Source: Selaginella moellendorffii (lineage: Eukaryota > Streptophyta > Lycopodiopsida > Selaginellales > Selaginellaceae). Taken from it: a stretch of 64,000 bases of DNA. Every line of letters starts with the position of its first letter. Within the stretch, counting starts at the first letter, position 1. The stretch spans positions 11,201-75,200 of the forward strand of contig NW_003314394.1 of assembly GCF_000143415.4 (NCBI RefSeq). The letters run 5' to 3'. Positions 35,688 to 45,862 of the stretch are shown here, in pieces. The notes under the pieces were generated by a model, which was not told the DNA's origin, ran no database searches, and saw only the letters and a program-made list of their open reading frames with translations. A program made the position numbers and the translations under genes.

Positions 35688-37840
35688 TTGTCCTCTTCGG
35701 CGCGGAGTCAATGGAACATGCCAAGAACAAAGCACACATGTAAACGTGGGATCCTCATGGATGAGGAGGGACACTCGGCAGGGGACATGATCACTCATGC
35801 CCCTCTCACGGCGCACCCGGCGTACCCAGACACAATCCAGAACCTGATAGAGGACGAGGAACCACCTGAAGCAGTACCCGCCCCACGCTTGGCAACAAAG
35901 AACATGGGGATGAAGCTATCCATCAAGCTCAAACAACATCCCTTGCCACCACCAAAGCCTGATGCCCCCCTCGTGGAGAAGGAACCAGACACGGCGCAAC
36001 CAACAAGCAATCCAACTCCCTCCCCAGCATTTTTAGCGGACACTGTCAAAGTTCCAAGGAAAAAGCCAATGGCAAAGAACCTCAGAAAGCCAAAAGGAGG
36101 AACTGCCGCATCCTCATCCAGACAAGCCCCGGCCACGAGGTCCATAGCCACACCACCAATGGCCAAGGCCCCTCCCCTCCTCCTGGCACTGGAAGGCCTT
36201 AGCACCTATGGGGACGAAGGCGCTGACGAGACCCAAGGACAACCTTTGGACTCACACGCCCCCTCCCCAACGGGCAGCGACCTCATCCTGAACACGCAGC
36301 AGAGGGACCAAGTCATTCAGGCCCTGCTGGGAGAACAAAGCACCGACGGTGCACATCACGGCTCACAAACCCCAAAGGGATCCGCACAGCTCACTGCTCT
36401 AGTGCCACGCCTCTCCATTGGCACCAGCTCCGGTCCAACTCCTCCAACCATCCCGGTAGTCAAGCTCTCCCCTGGCCGGGACAGTCCATGACCAACGGAG
36501 CACGTACCAGCCTCATTGCCACAGCTTGCAAAAATGAAGGAATTAGAGGTGCTGTATCTGGGCTGGATGCGCGTGGAGGAACTACATGTTGAAGTTGACA
36601 AGGCAGCTTCCAACCGCTCCAATGCAGCGCCCACCCTGTCAAATGTCACGGTCCCAATTCCTGGGGAGATCTAAGTCGAAGCCAATGAGATCCTCATGGA
36701 ACTACAACAACGCCAAGTCCTCGAAGCCAAGACACTCGTCCTTGCGATCTTCAAAGGGGGCAAACCAGATCGGGAGCTAGCCATGCAGTGGTTGGACGAA
36801 TGTTTCCAGGAGGTAGGAGTTGCTTTTCGGGGCCGCTAGGTCACCTTTCTCAGCCGCAACTGTTACAGCATCGAAGTCTACACCGAGACAAATCACCACA
36901 CACTCATCACTAGACAACGAATCACACGGCCAACATACAAGTGCTTCTTCTACCGCTACCCGCTGGAAGTCAAAAGGAGACGATCCACCGGCCGACAATG
37001 GAACTAGACCTCATCATCGATGACCCCTCCGAAACCAACAACACCCCGGTGTTTCTGGCCATGATGGTTGAAGGGTTTGCGCAGTACCTGGGAAAAAAGG
37101 CCACTCAGGAGGAATCAGGTGGACAACTCATCCATGTCCTATTCATAGGTAAAGCTCCCATCTCCTACAAGATTCAGATGCTTGGCAAGGTCTACCTAGT
37201 CCACATTATGGACTCTCATACAACGCCCATGACCGCACCAGAGCCATCTGGACACGTTGAGAGCCGCAAGCGCAAATGAAGCCTGGCCACACGGACTGGA
37301 ACCTCGAGGAGACCACCCGGCCGAGACTAAGTGCACCACACCAGGCGTTCACAGGGCTGGAGAGCTTCCCCAATTGCTCCTCAAGATGGGGAGCCGATCC
37401 ACTAGCCCAACATTTGCCCTCTCCAACCCAACCTCAACTGGAACAGTTTCGGGAAGTGTACACCCAATCCCATGCCAAGGAATCTGCCTCCAGGTCCTCT
37501 CAGCGCCTACAGGTCCGTCTCTAGATGCATGTCAGCACCTCACGACCGAGGAGGTACCTGCCGATGTGGCATGGCTCGCCCATAGGGTACACTTTGCCAT
37601 CTTTCCATATGGCACGGAATCAGCTCCCGGACCAGGGCCTTCAAGCCTTTTTTCAGGCCTCTGAAATCATCAACGACATCCAGTACCGGGTGAAAGTGGA
37701 CAAATGCACCATAGTGGGCAGCAACATGCACCTGTATGCAGCCCTCCTCACCAAAAGTGGCATCATCCCTGTGAGAAGAAGGAGAGATCGCGAATTCTCG
37801 TGGGTGGAATGCAATCGAATCTCCATCAACAACGATAATG
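35688..37840 (+). pseudogene. LINE ORF1-like region
   Basis: A 267-residue frame (35688-36491) is Pro/Ser/Thr-rich and basic. It continues across stops into a stretch that could be an RNA-binding fold (VLAIFKGGKPDRELAMQWLD near 36735-36800, then NCYSIEVYTETNH near 36860). In plant L1-type elements ORF1 encodes a nucleic-acid-binding protein; a CCHC knuckle was not found here. The assignment rests mainly on position upstream of the endonuclease/RT frame. Confidence 0.5.
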
Positions 37841-40800
37841 ACTGAGCTACACACACTGTCATGGAATGTAGGAGGCATTAGTAGAGAGGGTGTGATATGG
37901 AGAGACAAGAAGGCAAAACTGAGACAGCACATTCGCCAACTAGAAGGAGTGTTTGGTTCTTGTGATTTCCTTTGCTTCCAGGAGCATCGAATAAAAGAAC
38001 ACCACCCGGTGTCCAAACTGTCCCTGGGAGAACACTACTGGAATCCAGCAAGGAATGGAAAAAGAGGAACATTGATCATTGCCAAAGGACCCTTACAATC
38101 CCTCTGTGACTCTCATCAGATCCTAATCCCAAGGCGTGCACATGTGGTCACCTTCAAGATACACATGTGAACCATAGGCCTATTGAACATATACGTCCTG
38201 GCCTCAAACTCAACCAGCCGTGCACACTTTCTCCGAAAGCTCACGCACAGACTCCCACTAGGAATTGACGACTGGTTACTCATAGGCGATCTCAACTTTG
38301 TTGATCACAAAGCAGATAAAGAGGGGGGAATTCTCACGGATCACTGTACCCGAGCAAAGCGGCTTGCATGGAACTCCCTTCTGCTACACCTCGGAACATG
38401 TGACGCATATGAAATCCCAAGCTTTGCCGTCCACGAACCCCAATTCACTTGGCAAGAGCGCCAGCGCAGGTGCATCCAAAGGCAACTGGACCGATTCTAC
38501 CTCACCATGGAACTGTGCATGCAAGGTGGAAAGCTGGACATAGATACCTCATACCCAGAATTCTCATACCACTGTCCCATACGACTCATACTCCCACTTC
38601 AGAGATCGCTAGGACCCAAGAAACCTAGTGCCATACCCAGGAAGTTCTTCATGGACCCAGCCAACAACCTCTGACTACAAGAAAAATGGAAAAATTACAA
38701 TGGGGACTTGCATTCCTTCACGTTGTGACAAGTTGAGGAAATCCGAGCCAAAATACAAAAGGATAGACGAGGAGTCTTCAACACATGCAGACAGTCCTGA
38801 ACTCAATCAACACAGGCCTCCAAGACAACCCCGATGACCCCTGGCTACAAGCCCAAAAGATCCAAGTCAAGCACCAACTTGACAAAATTGAAGCTGATAA
38901 AATGGAAGCATTCTTGCAAGCTGGACACATCCATTGGCATGCTAGCGAATTTTCACTTAACAGAGAGTTCTACCAGTCCATAAAACCCAAGATAATCTCA
39001 CCCCCAATGTTCGGACTCAAGGATGAACACGGCCACATTTTCACCGGCCTTGACGACATGCACGCCATGGCCGAACAATACTATACCCAGCTCTTCACTA
39101 CTGAACCCTAGAGCAAGGATCGCCAGACCAAATTGAATTAGGTGTTGGACCACATCCCACAGAAGTACACCCCGACTATGTGCTCCAAGCTCACTAAACC
39201 CTTCACAATAAGCGAACTGTGGGATGGCCTTCATGATCTCAAAGACAACAAGATGCCAAGAGAAGATGGCATGCCACCGGCGTTCAACAAAACCAACTGG
39301 GACTAGCTAGGTCCAGCAGTCCTCAAGATGTGGGAAGAGGTCCTGATCATTGGACAATGGCCACCCAGTGCCACTGATGGCCTCATAGTGCTCATCCCAA
39401 AAAAGGGAGGAGACATGTCCCTTCTTAAGAACTAGCGCCCCATATCAATGTTGAACACAATGTACAAGATCATAGCCAAGGCATTGGCCTCCCAAATCAA
39501 ACCATTGCTCCCAGAGACAATCAAGGAGACACAGAACGGGTTTGTGGATGACAGGCAGATCATGGACAACCTCCTAACACTCCTACTAGCACAAGAACAC
39601 ACAAAAGACAAATTAGGCCAAATTGCTATCATACTGCTGGAATTCGAAAAGGCCTACAACCGAGTTGATTGGACAGTCCTCCAAGCCATAATGAGCAAGA
39701 TAGGGATCCCACAGGCATACATCAGCTGGACAGCATCCCTATACCACTCTGCATCTAGCCACGTCACCATCAACGGCACTCTTGGCCAATCGTTTAAGCT
39801 TCAAAGATCTGTGTGCCAAGGCTGCCCCCTTGCCCCATACCTCTTCTTATTTGTGGCAGATGCACTGGCATACTACCTCGCCTGACCTGGAGGTCCAAAA
39901 GGGATGTCTCTCCCCAGCTGCCAAAAATCACTATAGGACATGACGCCAGCAACCAACGAGGATCTTCTCTCCTCAACATTCACGGACGACATAGGGATCA
40001 TAGCAGATGGCTCACCAGCAAATCTATCACGCCTCAAGCAAGACCTTGACCATTGCAACGAAGGAATGGGATCAAAAGTGAACTGGTCCAAATCCGTGGG
40101 ACTATGGCTACCATAGGACCAACCGCCCACATGGGGAACTAAACTAGGCTTCAAGTGGGTACATCTAGGAGAAACCACTCGGATACCTTGGTTTCCAGAT
40201 AGGGCACCACTATGATCTAGAACCCCAGAACCGCAAAGCTGTCACAAAACTACAGGACCAACTCAAATTCTGGGCAAGCAGGAAATTGTTCTTCTCAGCA
40301 CACTGCATTGTCGCTAACAACATCCTACTCGGTGCAATCTGGTTCCTTGCGTCCTACTAGAACCTAGACCAAAGGACAATCCGAGAGATGAACCAATTGA
40401 TCAGAACATATGTGTGGAAAGGTTCATCCTGTGTCTCACGAGGCAGTGCCAAAGTGGACTAGCACTCGGTCACACTACCCAAGCACAAAGGGGGATTGAA
40501 TACAATAGACATTGAGGAACAATGCAAGGCCCTTCTTTTCAAGATCTTCATGAGGATGCTCATGCCAGGAAACCTGGAGACTACTACTACGGCACCAGTT
40601 CCTCAAGATCCTCCCAAATCGCCAAGAACACATGTGGCAAGACTGGGCCCCAGACGAGCAGTGGATGTTCTCAGATGCCAAACTCAAAATGCTAGGTGCC
40701 AACACCTTCACCAGAAAACTCTTCAAGATCTGGTCCCAACTCAAATCTAGGCTGCAACGCAAGCCACCATGAACCAAGGAATAACTGGACTGCCAACCAA

Positions 40801-42060
40801 TCTTCCTCTACAAGTGGTTCCAAGCCGAAGGAAAAATGCTAGGTGCAACAGAAGATAGAGGCCTGGACCAAACCTACAGGGACCTACATGGGCATGCACA
40901 CCTTTGCAGAGGCTAATACCATGATCCAAGAACACTAGACAGCAAACAACTCTAACTGGATCAAAGCGTTCTATGGTCTGGCGATCTCAAAACATAGGAT
41001 GTGGAAGTTCCAAACAGCCTTTCACAAAGCTTGACGGGCGTGCCTCAAGACACTACAGATAACCGACATGTCAACTCATCGCTGGTGGAGACTAAACGAT
41101 ACGATTATATACACACTCCCAGGCAGGACATCTAGTCTGATCTTTGAAGTGGGACACGCGGGATGCCTCCTTCCCCTCATTACCCTTGAATATGAGGATC
41201 TCCTAGACATGTCTGCTGCTCAGCCTATCCGTGTCATCCAGATGGAGAAGAAAACTACATGTATAGACCCAACAATTCCAGAATGATAGTACTCCCGACT
41301 CTACTGGTTCTACCACCAAACCTTGGATGAATTACAATGGGACCCAGCAGAATGGGAGTGGAAGGACACATGCAAAGGGTTCTTTCAATATGAGACCAAG
41401 CTCGGCTAACAAATCTTCTGCCCCCCGGCCCACTCCACCTTCTTCCAAAAAGCAAGAGCTCAGCAGATCCTCCCCTTGAACCACTTACAATGTGTGAACA
41501 AGATTTGGAGAGGCCACTAGTCCGCCAAAAACCGCTATTTCATGTGGCTAGCCCAACAAGAACGACTACCCTCCCTTGCGGCAATACACCTCCTGAACAC
41601 AGCATGCAAGCTATGTGGCACAAAGGAGACTCAGCGACATATACTATGGGAATGCTTGCTTGGCAGCACAGGAAGTTTGGGAGGGAGCCATGGCAATCCT
41701 CAAACGGACCTCACAAGGAGGCGTGGCCATCACCTACGAATCTGCACTCTGGGCAGCTTTCTCCAAGGGAAAACTAAACGCCCGGACACCTGGAAATGGA
41801 AGCAAATCGAAAACCCTCACTTTGACCAACTCAACCGATCACGCACTCATCTCACACATCTCCATTAGGAACTCTTCGACGCTCTCAGGGGATGTACTTT
41901 AGCAGAGATCTGGAAGGCCCGCTACACCAGGACGTTCAATGATAAGAACCCCTCGGCTCGGGCAACAATCTCAAAGGTTTGGTCACGACTGATCGTCGCA
42001 CTAGCATCTAGAGTTGATACGCTAGTCAAAAGAGGACACAAAGGGAAGATTGCCTAGGAA
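37838..42060 (+). pseudogene. LINE ORF2: AP-like endonuclease, reverse transcriptase, zinc-finger C-terminus (decayed)
   Basis: The endonuclease starts HTLSWNVGGISREG, with FQEHR and LLIGDLNFVDHK in order. The final SDH motif reads FSYHCP (near 38560-38580), losing its aspartate. RT begins near 39380 (LIVLIPKKGGD) and has QNGFVDDRQIMDN, LLEFEKAYNRVDW (motif A reads E and N where D is usual), QGCPLAPYLF and FTDDIG (motif C, near 39980). The C-terminal zinc region reads NRYFMWLAQQERLP...CKLCGTKETQRHILWEC near 41535-41655. Stops and frameshifts separate all parts. Confidence 0.85.
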
Positions 42061-42357
42061 TGGGCTCTCTGGCAGTTCTTTAGACATGGAAATGAGGTTA
42101 GTGAAGACAAATGGACTTGGAAACCACCAATATGGCTTTGGCATCACTTGTCTAGGAACGACAGAACGTGTACCTCCCCAAGTCCTTCAACCTCCCCATC
42201 TGGGACGTCAACCACATGGACCATGACGGATACGATCTTGAGCTTCAATTTGTCCTCAGCCCCCTCACCACTCCCCTCTCTGCTCTTTTCCAGTTTTGAG
42301 CTTATCAAAACTGGACTTTATGGTTTTATAGAGAATAAATAAATAAAAACCCGGTTG

Positions 42358-42519
42358 ACAAAGTTGGACTAGAGTCAAGCTCAATAGGGTCTTCTTTCCC
42401 CGCTAATTCTTCCAAGCCCATTCCCTTGGCTGTGGTTTCACTAGATAGTAGATAGGGACTGTGGGAATCTCATTAATCCATTCATGCGCATCATTAATTA
42501 GATGATGAGGCATTTGGCA

Positions 42520-42555
<36 letters not shown>

Positions 42556-42558
42556 TGT
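42358..42558 (-). rRNA. Degenerate 25S rRNA segment, right part (pseudogene)
   Basis: The first 17 bases are the right copy of the LINE target duplication. After it the reverse complement of 25S rRNA continues from where the left piece stopped, including GACCCTATTGAGCTTGAC, CCACAGCCAAGGGAA and GGCGGGAGTAACTATGACTC. Similarity stops after the sequence complementary to GTAAACGGCGG, about 25 bp past the well-known R2 insertion region of large-subunit rDNA. Confidence 0.93.
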
Positions 42559-42589
42559 GGTGGACACTGGAGATTCTTCATCAACACCT

Positions 42590-42745
42590 ACCTCCGATGC
42601 AATTATGATCAGTTCTTTATATATGGCAGTTTGATTTATCGGAACAATCTCCTCTACATCCCTGCTGGCACCCAAGGCTCCTCATTCTGCAATCTTGTCA
42701 TGACACCCTAGTAGCAGGTCATTTTGGTACACACAAGACCATGGA
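42590..42745 (+). mobile_element. Small Ty3/gypsy integrase zinc-finger fragment
   Basis: Two frames together give YRNNLLYIPAGTQGS followed by CHDTLVAGHFGTHKTME, the beginning of a gypsy integrase zinc-binding (HHCC) domain. The sequence ends near 42745. It lies directly beside the rRNA relic. Confidence 0.65.
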
Positions 42746-42779
42746 ATAACCATCCTGTTAGCTTGAACAATCACCTAAC

Positions 42780-42851
42780 ACTGATGCTAGGGCATTGAAC
42801 CCAGGTCACCTACATGACAAGCAGGAAGACTAACCACTATACTACATTGAT
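42780..42851 (-). tRNA. tRNA-Asp-like relic A (anticodon-loop GTC, pseudogene)
   Basis: The reverse complement has the D-arm TGTAGTATAGTGGTTAGT, an anticodon arm CCTGCTTGTCATGTAGG with GTC in the loop, and a T-arm GACCTGGGTTCAATGCCC. The length (72 nt) and order fit nuclear tRNA-Asp. The acceptor stem has two mismatches, and several stem bases show C-to-T decay. It is part of a repeat found again at 43359. Confidence 0.75.
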
Positions 42852-43180
42852 AGTCAACCATGTGGAGGTTGACCAAGAATATTCACATGTGTCAATATAG
42901 AGTTTTATTTCACAATATAATACTTTGTGTGACCCATCATCAAATAAGTTCCACCCTTGCTTAGGAAGTGCTATTTGAGAAGTGGGAGAACTTGTTTCCA
43001 AACAAAAAGGATTGTCCTTCTCTTGTTTGATTGCATTAATAGTCCAATGGTTAGCAATAGACCTGGGTTTAACTCCTGGTTGATGCATTTGGCTACGATG
43101 TTTCATCAGTAAAATCATTTTCAAATGATGAGATCCCTTCTTCCCAGCAACCACAACCACTGTAGCCTTGTAAATAAAGG
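42780..43180. repeat. tRNA-containing repeat, copy A
   Basis: From the tRNA-Asp-like module this copy shares with copy B, in order, GGTCAACCATGTGGA-type sequence, AGGAAGTGCTATTTG.GAAGTGGGAG, CTTGTTTCCAAACAAA and GAGATCCC. Between these lies a second tRNA-like stretch on the plus strand (TAGTCCAATGG at 43042-43052 and GGGTTTAACTCC at 43067-43078, box A- and B-like). This may be a SINE-like repeat, but its ends are not defined. Confidence 0.5.
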
Positions 43181-43242
43181 TCTATGCATTACGATTGCTC
43201 CCAACTCGAAACCACTGATGCACCAGTGGTCTTCTCATATTT

Positions 43243-43314
43243 TGAACCTGATGCAAATTGAAAGCGCAACCTTTTGATCTTGAGTCAAACACGCTACCAT
43301 TGCGCCACGGATCC
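43243..43314 (-). tRNA. tRNA-Trp-like relic with CAA in the anticodon position
   Basis: The reverse complement begins GGATCCGTGGCGCAATGG and ends CATCAGGTTCA, 72 nt, colinear along its whole length with plant nuclear tRNA-Trp. The anticodon loop reads CTCAAGA where CTCCAGA is expected, so the anticodon is CAA and not CCA. Other differences (GCGC to GCGT, TTCGATT to TTCAATT) are of the methyl-CpG decay type, and the acceptor stem has one mismatch. Probably a pseudogene. Confidence 0.85.
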
Positions 43315-43358
43315 CCTAAAAAACTAACCTTCTTTCACATCCTCCATGTGGCTATGCT

Positions 43359-43421
43359 TCCCAATGCTGGGGATTGAACCCTGGTCACCTACAGAAATAC
43401 TGACCACTATACTACATCGAA
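43359..43421 (-). tRNA. tRNA-Asp-like relic B, anticodon loop deleted (pseudogene)
   Basis: The D-arm TGTAGTATAGTGGTCAGT and T-arm GACCAGGGTTCAATCCCC are well preserved, but about 9 nt of the anticodon arm are missing. The acceptor ends (TTCGATG and CATTGGG) can still pair, with three G-T wobbles. It could not work as a tRNA. Confidence 0.72.
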
Positions 43422-43700
43422 GGTCAACCATGTGGAGAGACGGGCTCAGAATAATGATACTTTCCACCCTAGGAAGTGCTATTTGGGAAGTGGGAGCACC
43501 TGTTTCCAAACAAAATTAAGCTTCCCTTGGTCGATTGAGTCAATAGTCCGACGTGTCATCACTTGAACTGGGAGCATCGACCATTCGATCTCCCGGGGGA
43601 ACTAGAGCCAGCTTGAGATAATCATTTGACGAGATCCCATCATTGTAGTTAGTGAACCTGTGAGCCAAAAGTTTGCGCCTATAATAGGACGTCAATTCCG
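43359..43700. repeat. tRNA-containing repeat, copy B
   Basis: This is the second copy of the repeat at 42780-43180, same orientation. It lacks about 60 bp after the tRNA module and keeps AGGAAGTGCTATTTGGGAAG, CTGTTTCCAAACAAA, TCAATAGTCCGACG and ACGAGATCCCATCATTG. Confidence 0.5.
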
Positions 43701-43839
43701 ATGCTGAATTGGTTAACTGATTCAGATCCTTTTCAGGATGGCTTTGACTTGCTGACATCAGCAAAAGGGATTAACAAAGGGAATATCATCGATTTGGGGA
43801 CTGCTTAAACGTGCAAAAAAATGAGAGTTCAAGAAAAAA

Positions 43840-45410
43840 ATGGCTGAGGCAGAAAGGTCAGACGACAAGGAGGGCGAGCGGAAGAAAGTCTTGCGAACTT
43901 GTAAAGGCAGATGGCTAAAATGTTGAAGATTGTTGATCCGGAGGTGGGCAACGAAGACTCTGAGCAAGATAGTTATCGACGGGACTTTCAACAAACACGT
44001 GACCTTGGAAAAGTTGCACTCTATCGATGTCTCCAACAAAGATCGCGTGCATTACCTCGAGACTTTGCTGTCGCTGGAAACAAAGGGAGGCCGCGAGCCT
44101 TACAGACTTCGTTCTCTTCAGGTCCTGGATTAAGCACTAAGAACGTCGGTTGTATTTGCTTGGTTTTAGTCTTGTCATTGATCGTGGTTGCAGGTTTTTA
44201 CTGCTGCCATGGAATTGCTTGAAGGCTTGCGAGTATACGATGCTAGAGCCATTGTCACCAGAGATTTCAAAGACAAGTTCACGTGCTGGTACAATGCCGG
44301 ATTCGTAACTTGTGGGCATTGCATGTGGCAAGTGCAGACTTGTTTGAGGTGGACCAATCGGCTAAGAGGATGATTGCGAGGTATGGTTTCAAAGTTTCAG
44401 TGAGGATTTCACCTCATTTTTCCTGGTACATGTTCTCGCAGAATATCGAGCATCCACCTTTGATGGAGGCGTGGTATTGCGGGGATAATGAATCCTCATA
44501 CTTACTATGAAGATTTCAGCGTGGGAGAGAGCTTCGGTGCCTTTCTACCTGGACTATGGAGTACGCAAATTCCCGGACACTGAGAAAACTGTTTACGCGC
44601 AGCATGCTCGGGATCCCAAACAGTGGCCATTCGAGCCTTCAGCTGCTATGATGAAGTTGCTTCAGCGGATCCAGAAGGCAGCAACAAAGAGAAAACCTCC
44701 AGCGTCGAAAGCCTCTGTGGATGAACGTAGGTTCTTGCTGCCCAGCCTGTTGTGACGACGAGCGGACTTATCTACTTACCACACACCGACCTCGGATTGG
44801 AGGGTGCTACGGGTTTTGCATCCTTGAAGCTTGTAGCTGCTATTAAGGATAACACGGACACAGTGCTCTTGAGAGAAATGAAGACGTTCGTCGCTTCTCT
44901 TCCGTTGGGAATTCCGTGGGCAGATGGCGTGGATGAAGCTGCCGACTTGATCATCCTCGATCCTCCAAGCTTGTAGCAGATGACACCGTCCCGGCAACAT
45001 GTCGCTACAGTGCTACCTTCTTCACCGAATTGATGGCGTGCCTGGTCGTGATGTGTTTAGAGAACAAGCTTATATGGCGGGGAAAGCTTTTTCTTTCTGG
45101 GCGTCGATGGAGGCTGGGGTTATAGCAACGTGACAACAACGCTTGTGAAGGTGAGCATGCTCTTCATTTTATTCATGTCTTACTGAAGATCCTGTTTCTC
45201 CCATCACATCATGGACATCACCATAATGCTTGGTGAGTTTATATGGGCATTTTTGTTTTTTCTTACAGGCTTTATCAGCCAAAGAGTATGAGGCTCATGA
45301 GCTTTCTCGTCGACCATTTGACACCTTCCAAGTTGCTGGTCATGGATTTTTTGCCGTGGCTCTGAGGCGGCTCGTAACCACGGGAAAGTCACTCTTTATA
45401 AATTCCTAAA
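43840..45410 (+). pseudogene. Coding-like locus of unknown family, probably disrupted
   Basis: I do not recognise this protein. A start at 43840 gives MAEAERSDDKEGERKKVL. A coding-like frame runs at 43940-44121 (KIVIDGTFNKHVTLEKLHSI, VHYLETLLSLETKGG), then a phase-0 GT-AG intron (44122-44193, 72 bp), then VFTAAMELLEGLRVYDARAI and RDFKDKFTCWYNAGF. A one-base shift near 44300 moves the frame to LWALHVASADLFEVDQSAKR. Further on, GVDGGWGYSNVTTTLVK joins ALSAKEYEAHELSRRPFDTF in frame across another GT-AG intron (45151-45268). Codon-like organisation is real, but frameshifts and stops (for example near 44510 and 45055) make an intact product unlikely, unless introns were misread. Confidence 0.45.
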
Positions 45411-45692
45411 TCCACCTGTATTTATGACTTCCAATAATGACCCCTTAAATACAGAGAATACAAGATTTCTGACCCTTCTATACAGTTACTTTTGGACAAC
45501 CCTAAGAAAATGATTTTTTAAAGCTATCATTTCACAATGCCCTTTTCTAAGAATATGAAATCCCTTCCTCAATTTTCCTTGACATGACTGAGAGGTTAAT
45601 GTGGAACAATTCTTATAACACCTAAATGATCCCCATCTGCACAAATCTTTGAATCTAACTTTCGATGTCACAAAGTAACTGTTATTACGTAC

Positions 45693-45782
45693 TTGTGAAC
45701 TGTCCTAGCAAGATGAGAATGTGGAAAAGTCTATATTGGTGAAGACTTTTCCACAGCCTCATCTTGTTAGGAAGGTTCACAA
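45693..45782. other. 90-nt foldback with 40-nt arms, upstream of the 12-Cys gene
   Basis: The arms 45693-45732 and 45743-45782 pair at 35 of 40 positions around a 10-nt loop (ATATTGGTGA). The innermost 13 bp (GTGGAAAAGTCT and its complement) are perfect. The right arm ends four bases before a TATA box. It resembles a plant pre-miRNA hairpin in size and pairing, but could also be a MITE relic or a cruciform-forming promoter element. Confidence 0.75.
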
Positions 45783-45786
45783 CTGG

Positions 45787-45793
45787 TATAAAA
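45787..45793 (+). promoter_or_regulatory. TATA box of the 12-cysteine peptide gene
   Basis: TATAAAA lies 70 bp upstream of the ATG at 45863. A start of transcription about 30 bp downstream (near 45818) would leave a leader of about 45 nt, which is normal. Confidence 0.65.
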
Positions 45794-45862
45794 CTAGGGC
45801 TTCAGATCTTCATGAGCTAAAGTTGTCCTTAAGCTTGTGTTTCTCTTTACAAGTGTGTAAGA

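Larger units (their letters stand above)
33043..42357 (+). mobile_element. LINE (L1-type non-LTR retrotransposon) inserted in the 25S rRNA relic
   Basis: The element lies between two copies of a 17-bp rRNA sequence and ends in an A-rich tail (AATAAATAAATAAAAAC, 42334-42350, then CCGGTTG). Its plus-strand coding order is an ORF1-like region, then endonuclease, RT and a zinc-finger C-terminus. It runs antisense to the rRNA. About 33970-35550 is much more AT-rich than the rest and probably a nested insertion; without it the element would be near 7.7 kb. Stops and lost catalytic residues show it is dead. Confidence 0.88.

Noticed and set aside
35795-36205. 136-residue minus-strand frame
   Set aside because: It is the shadow of the GC-rich LINE ORF1 frame on the plus strand.
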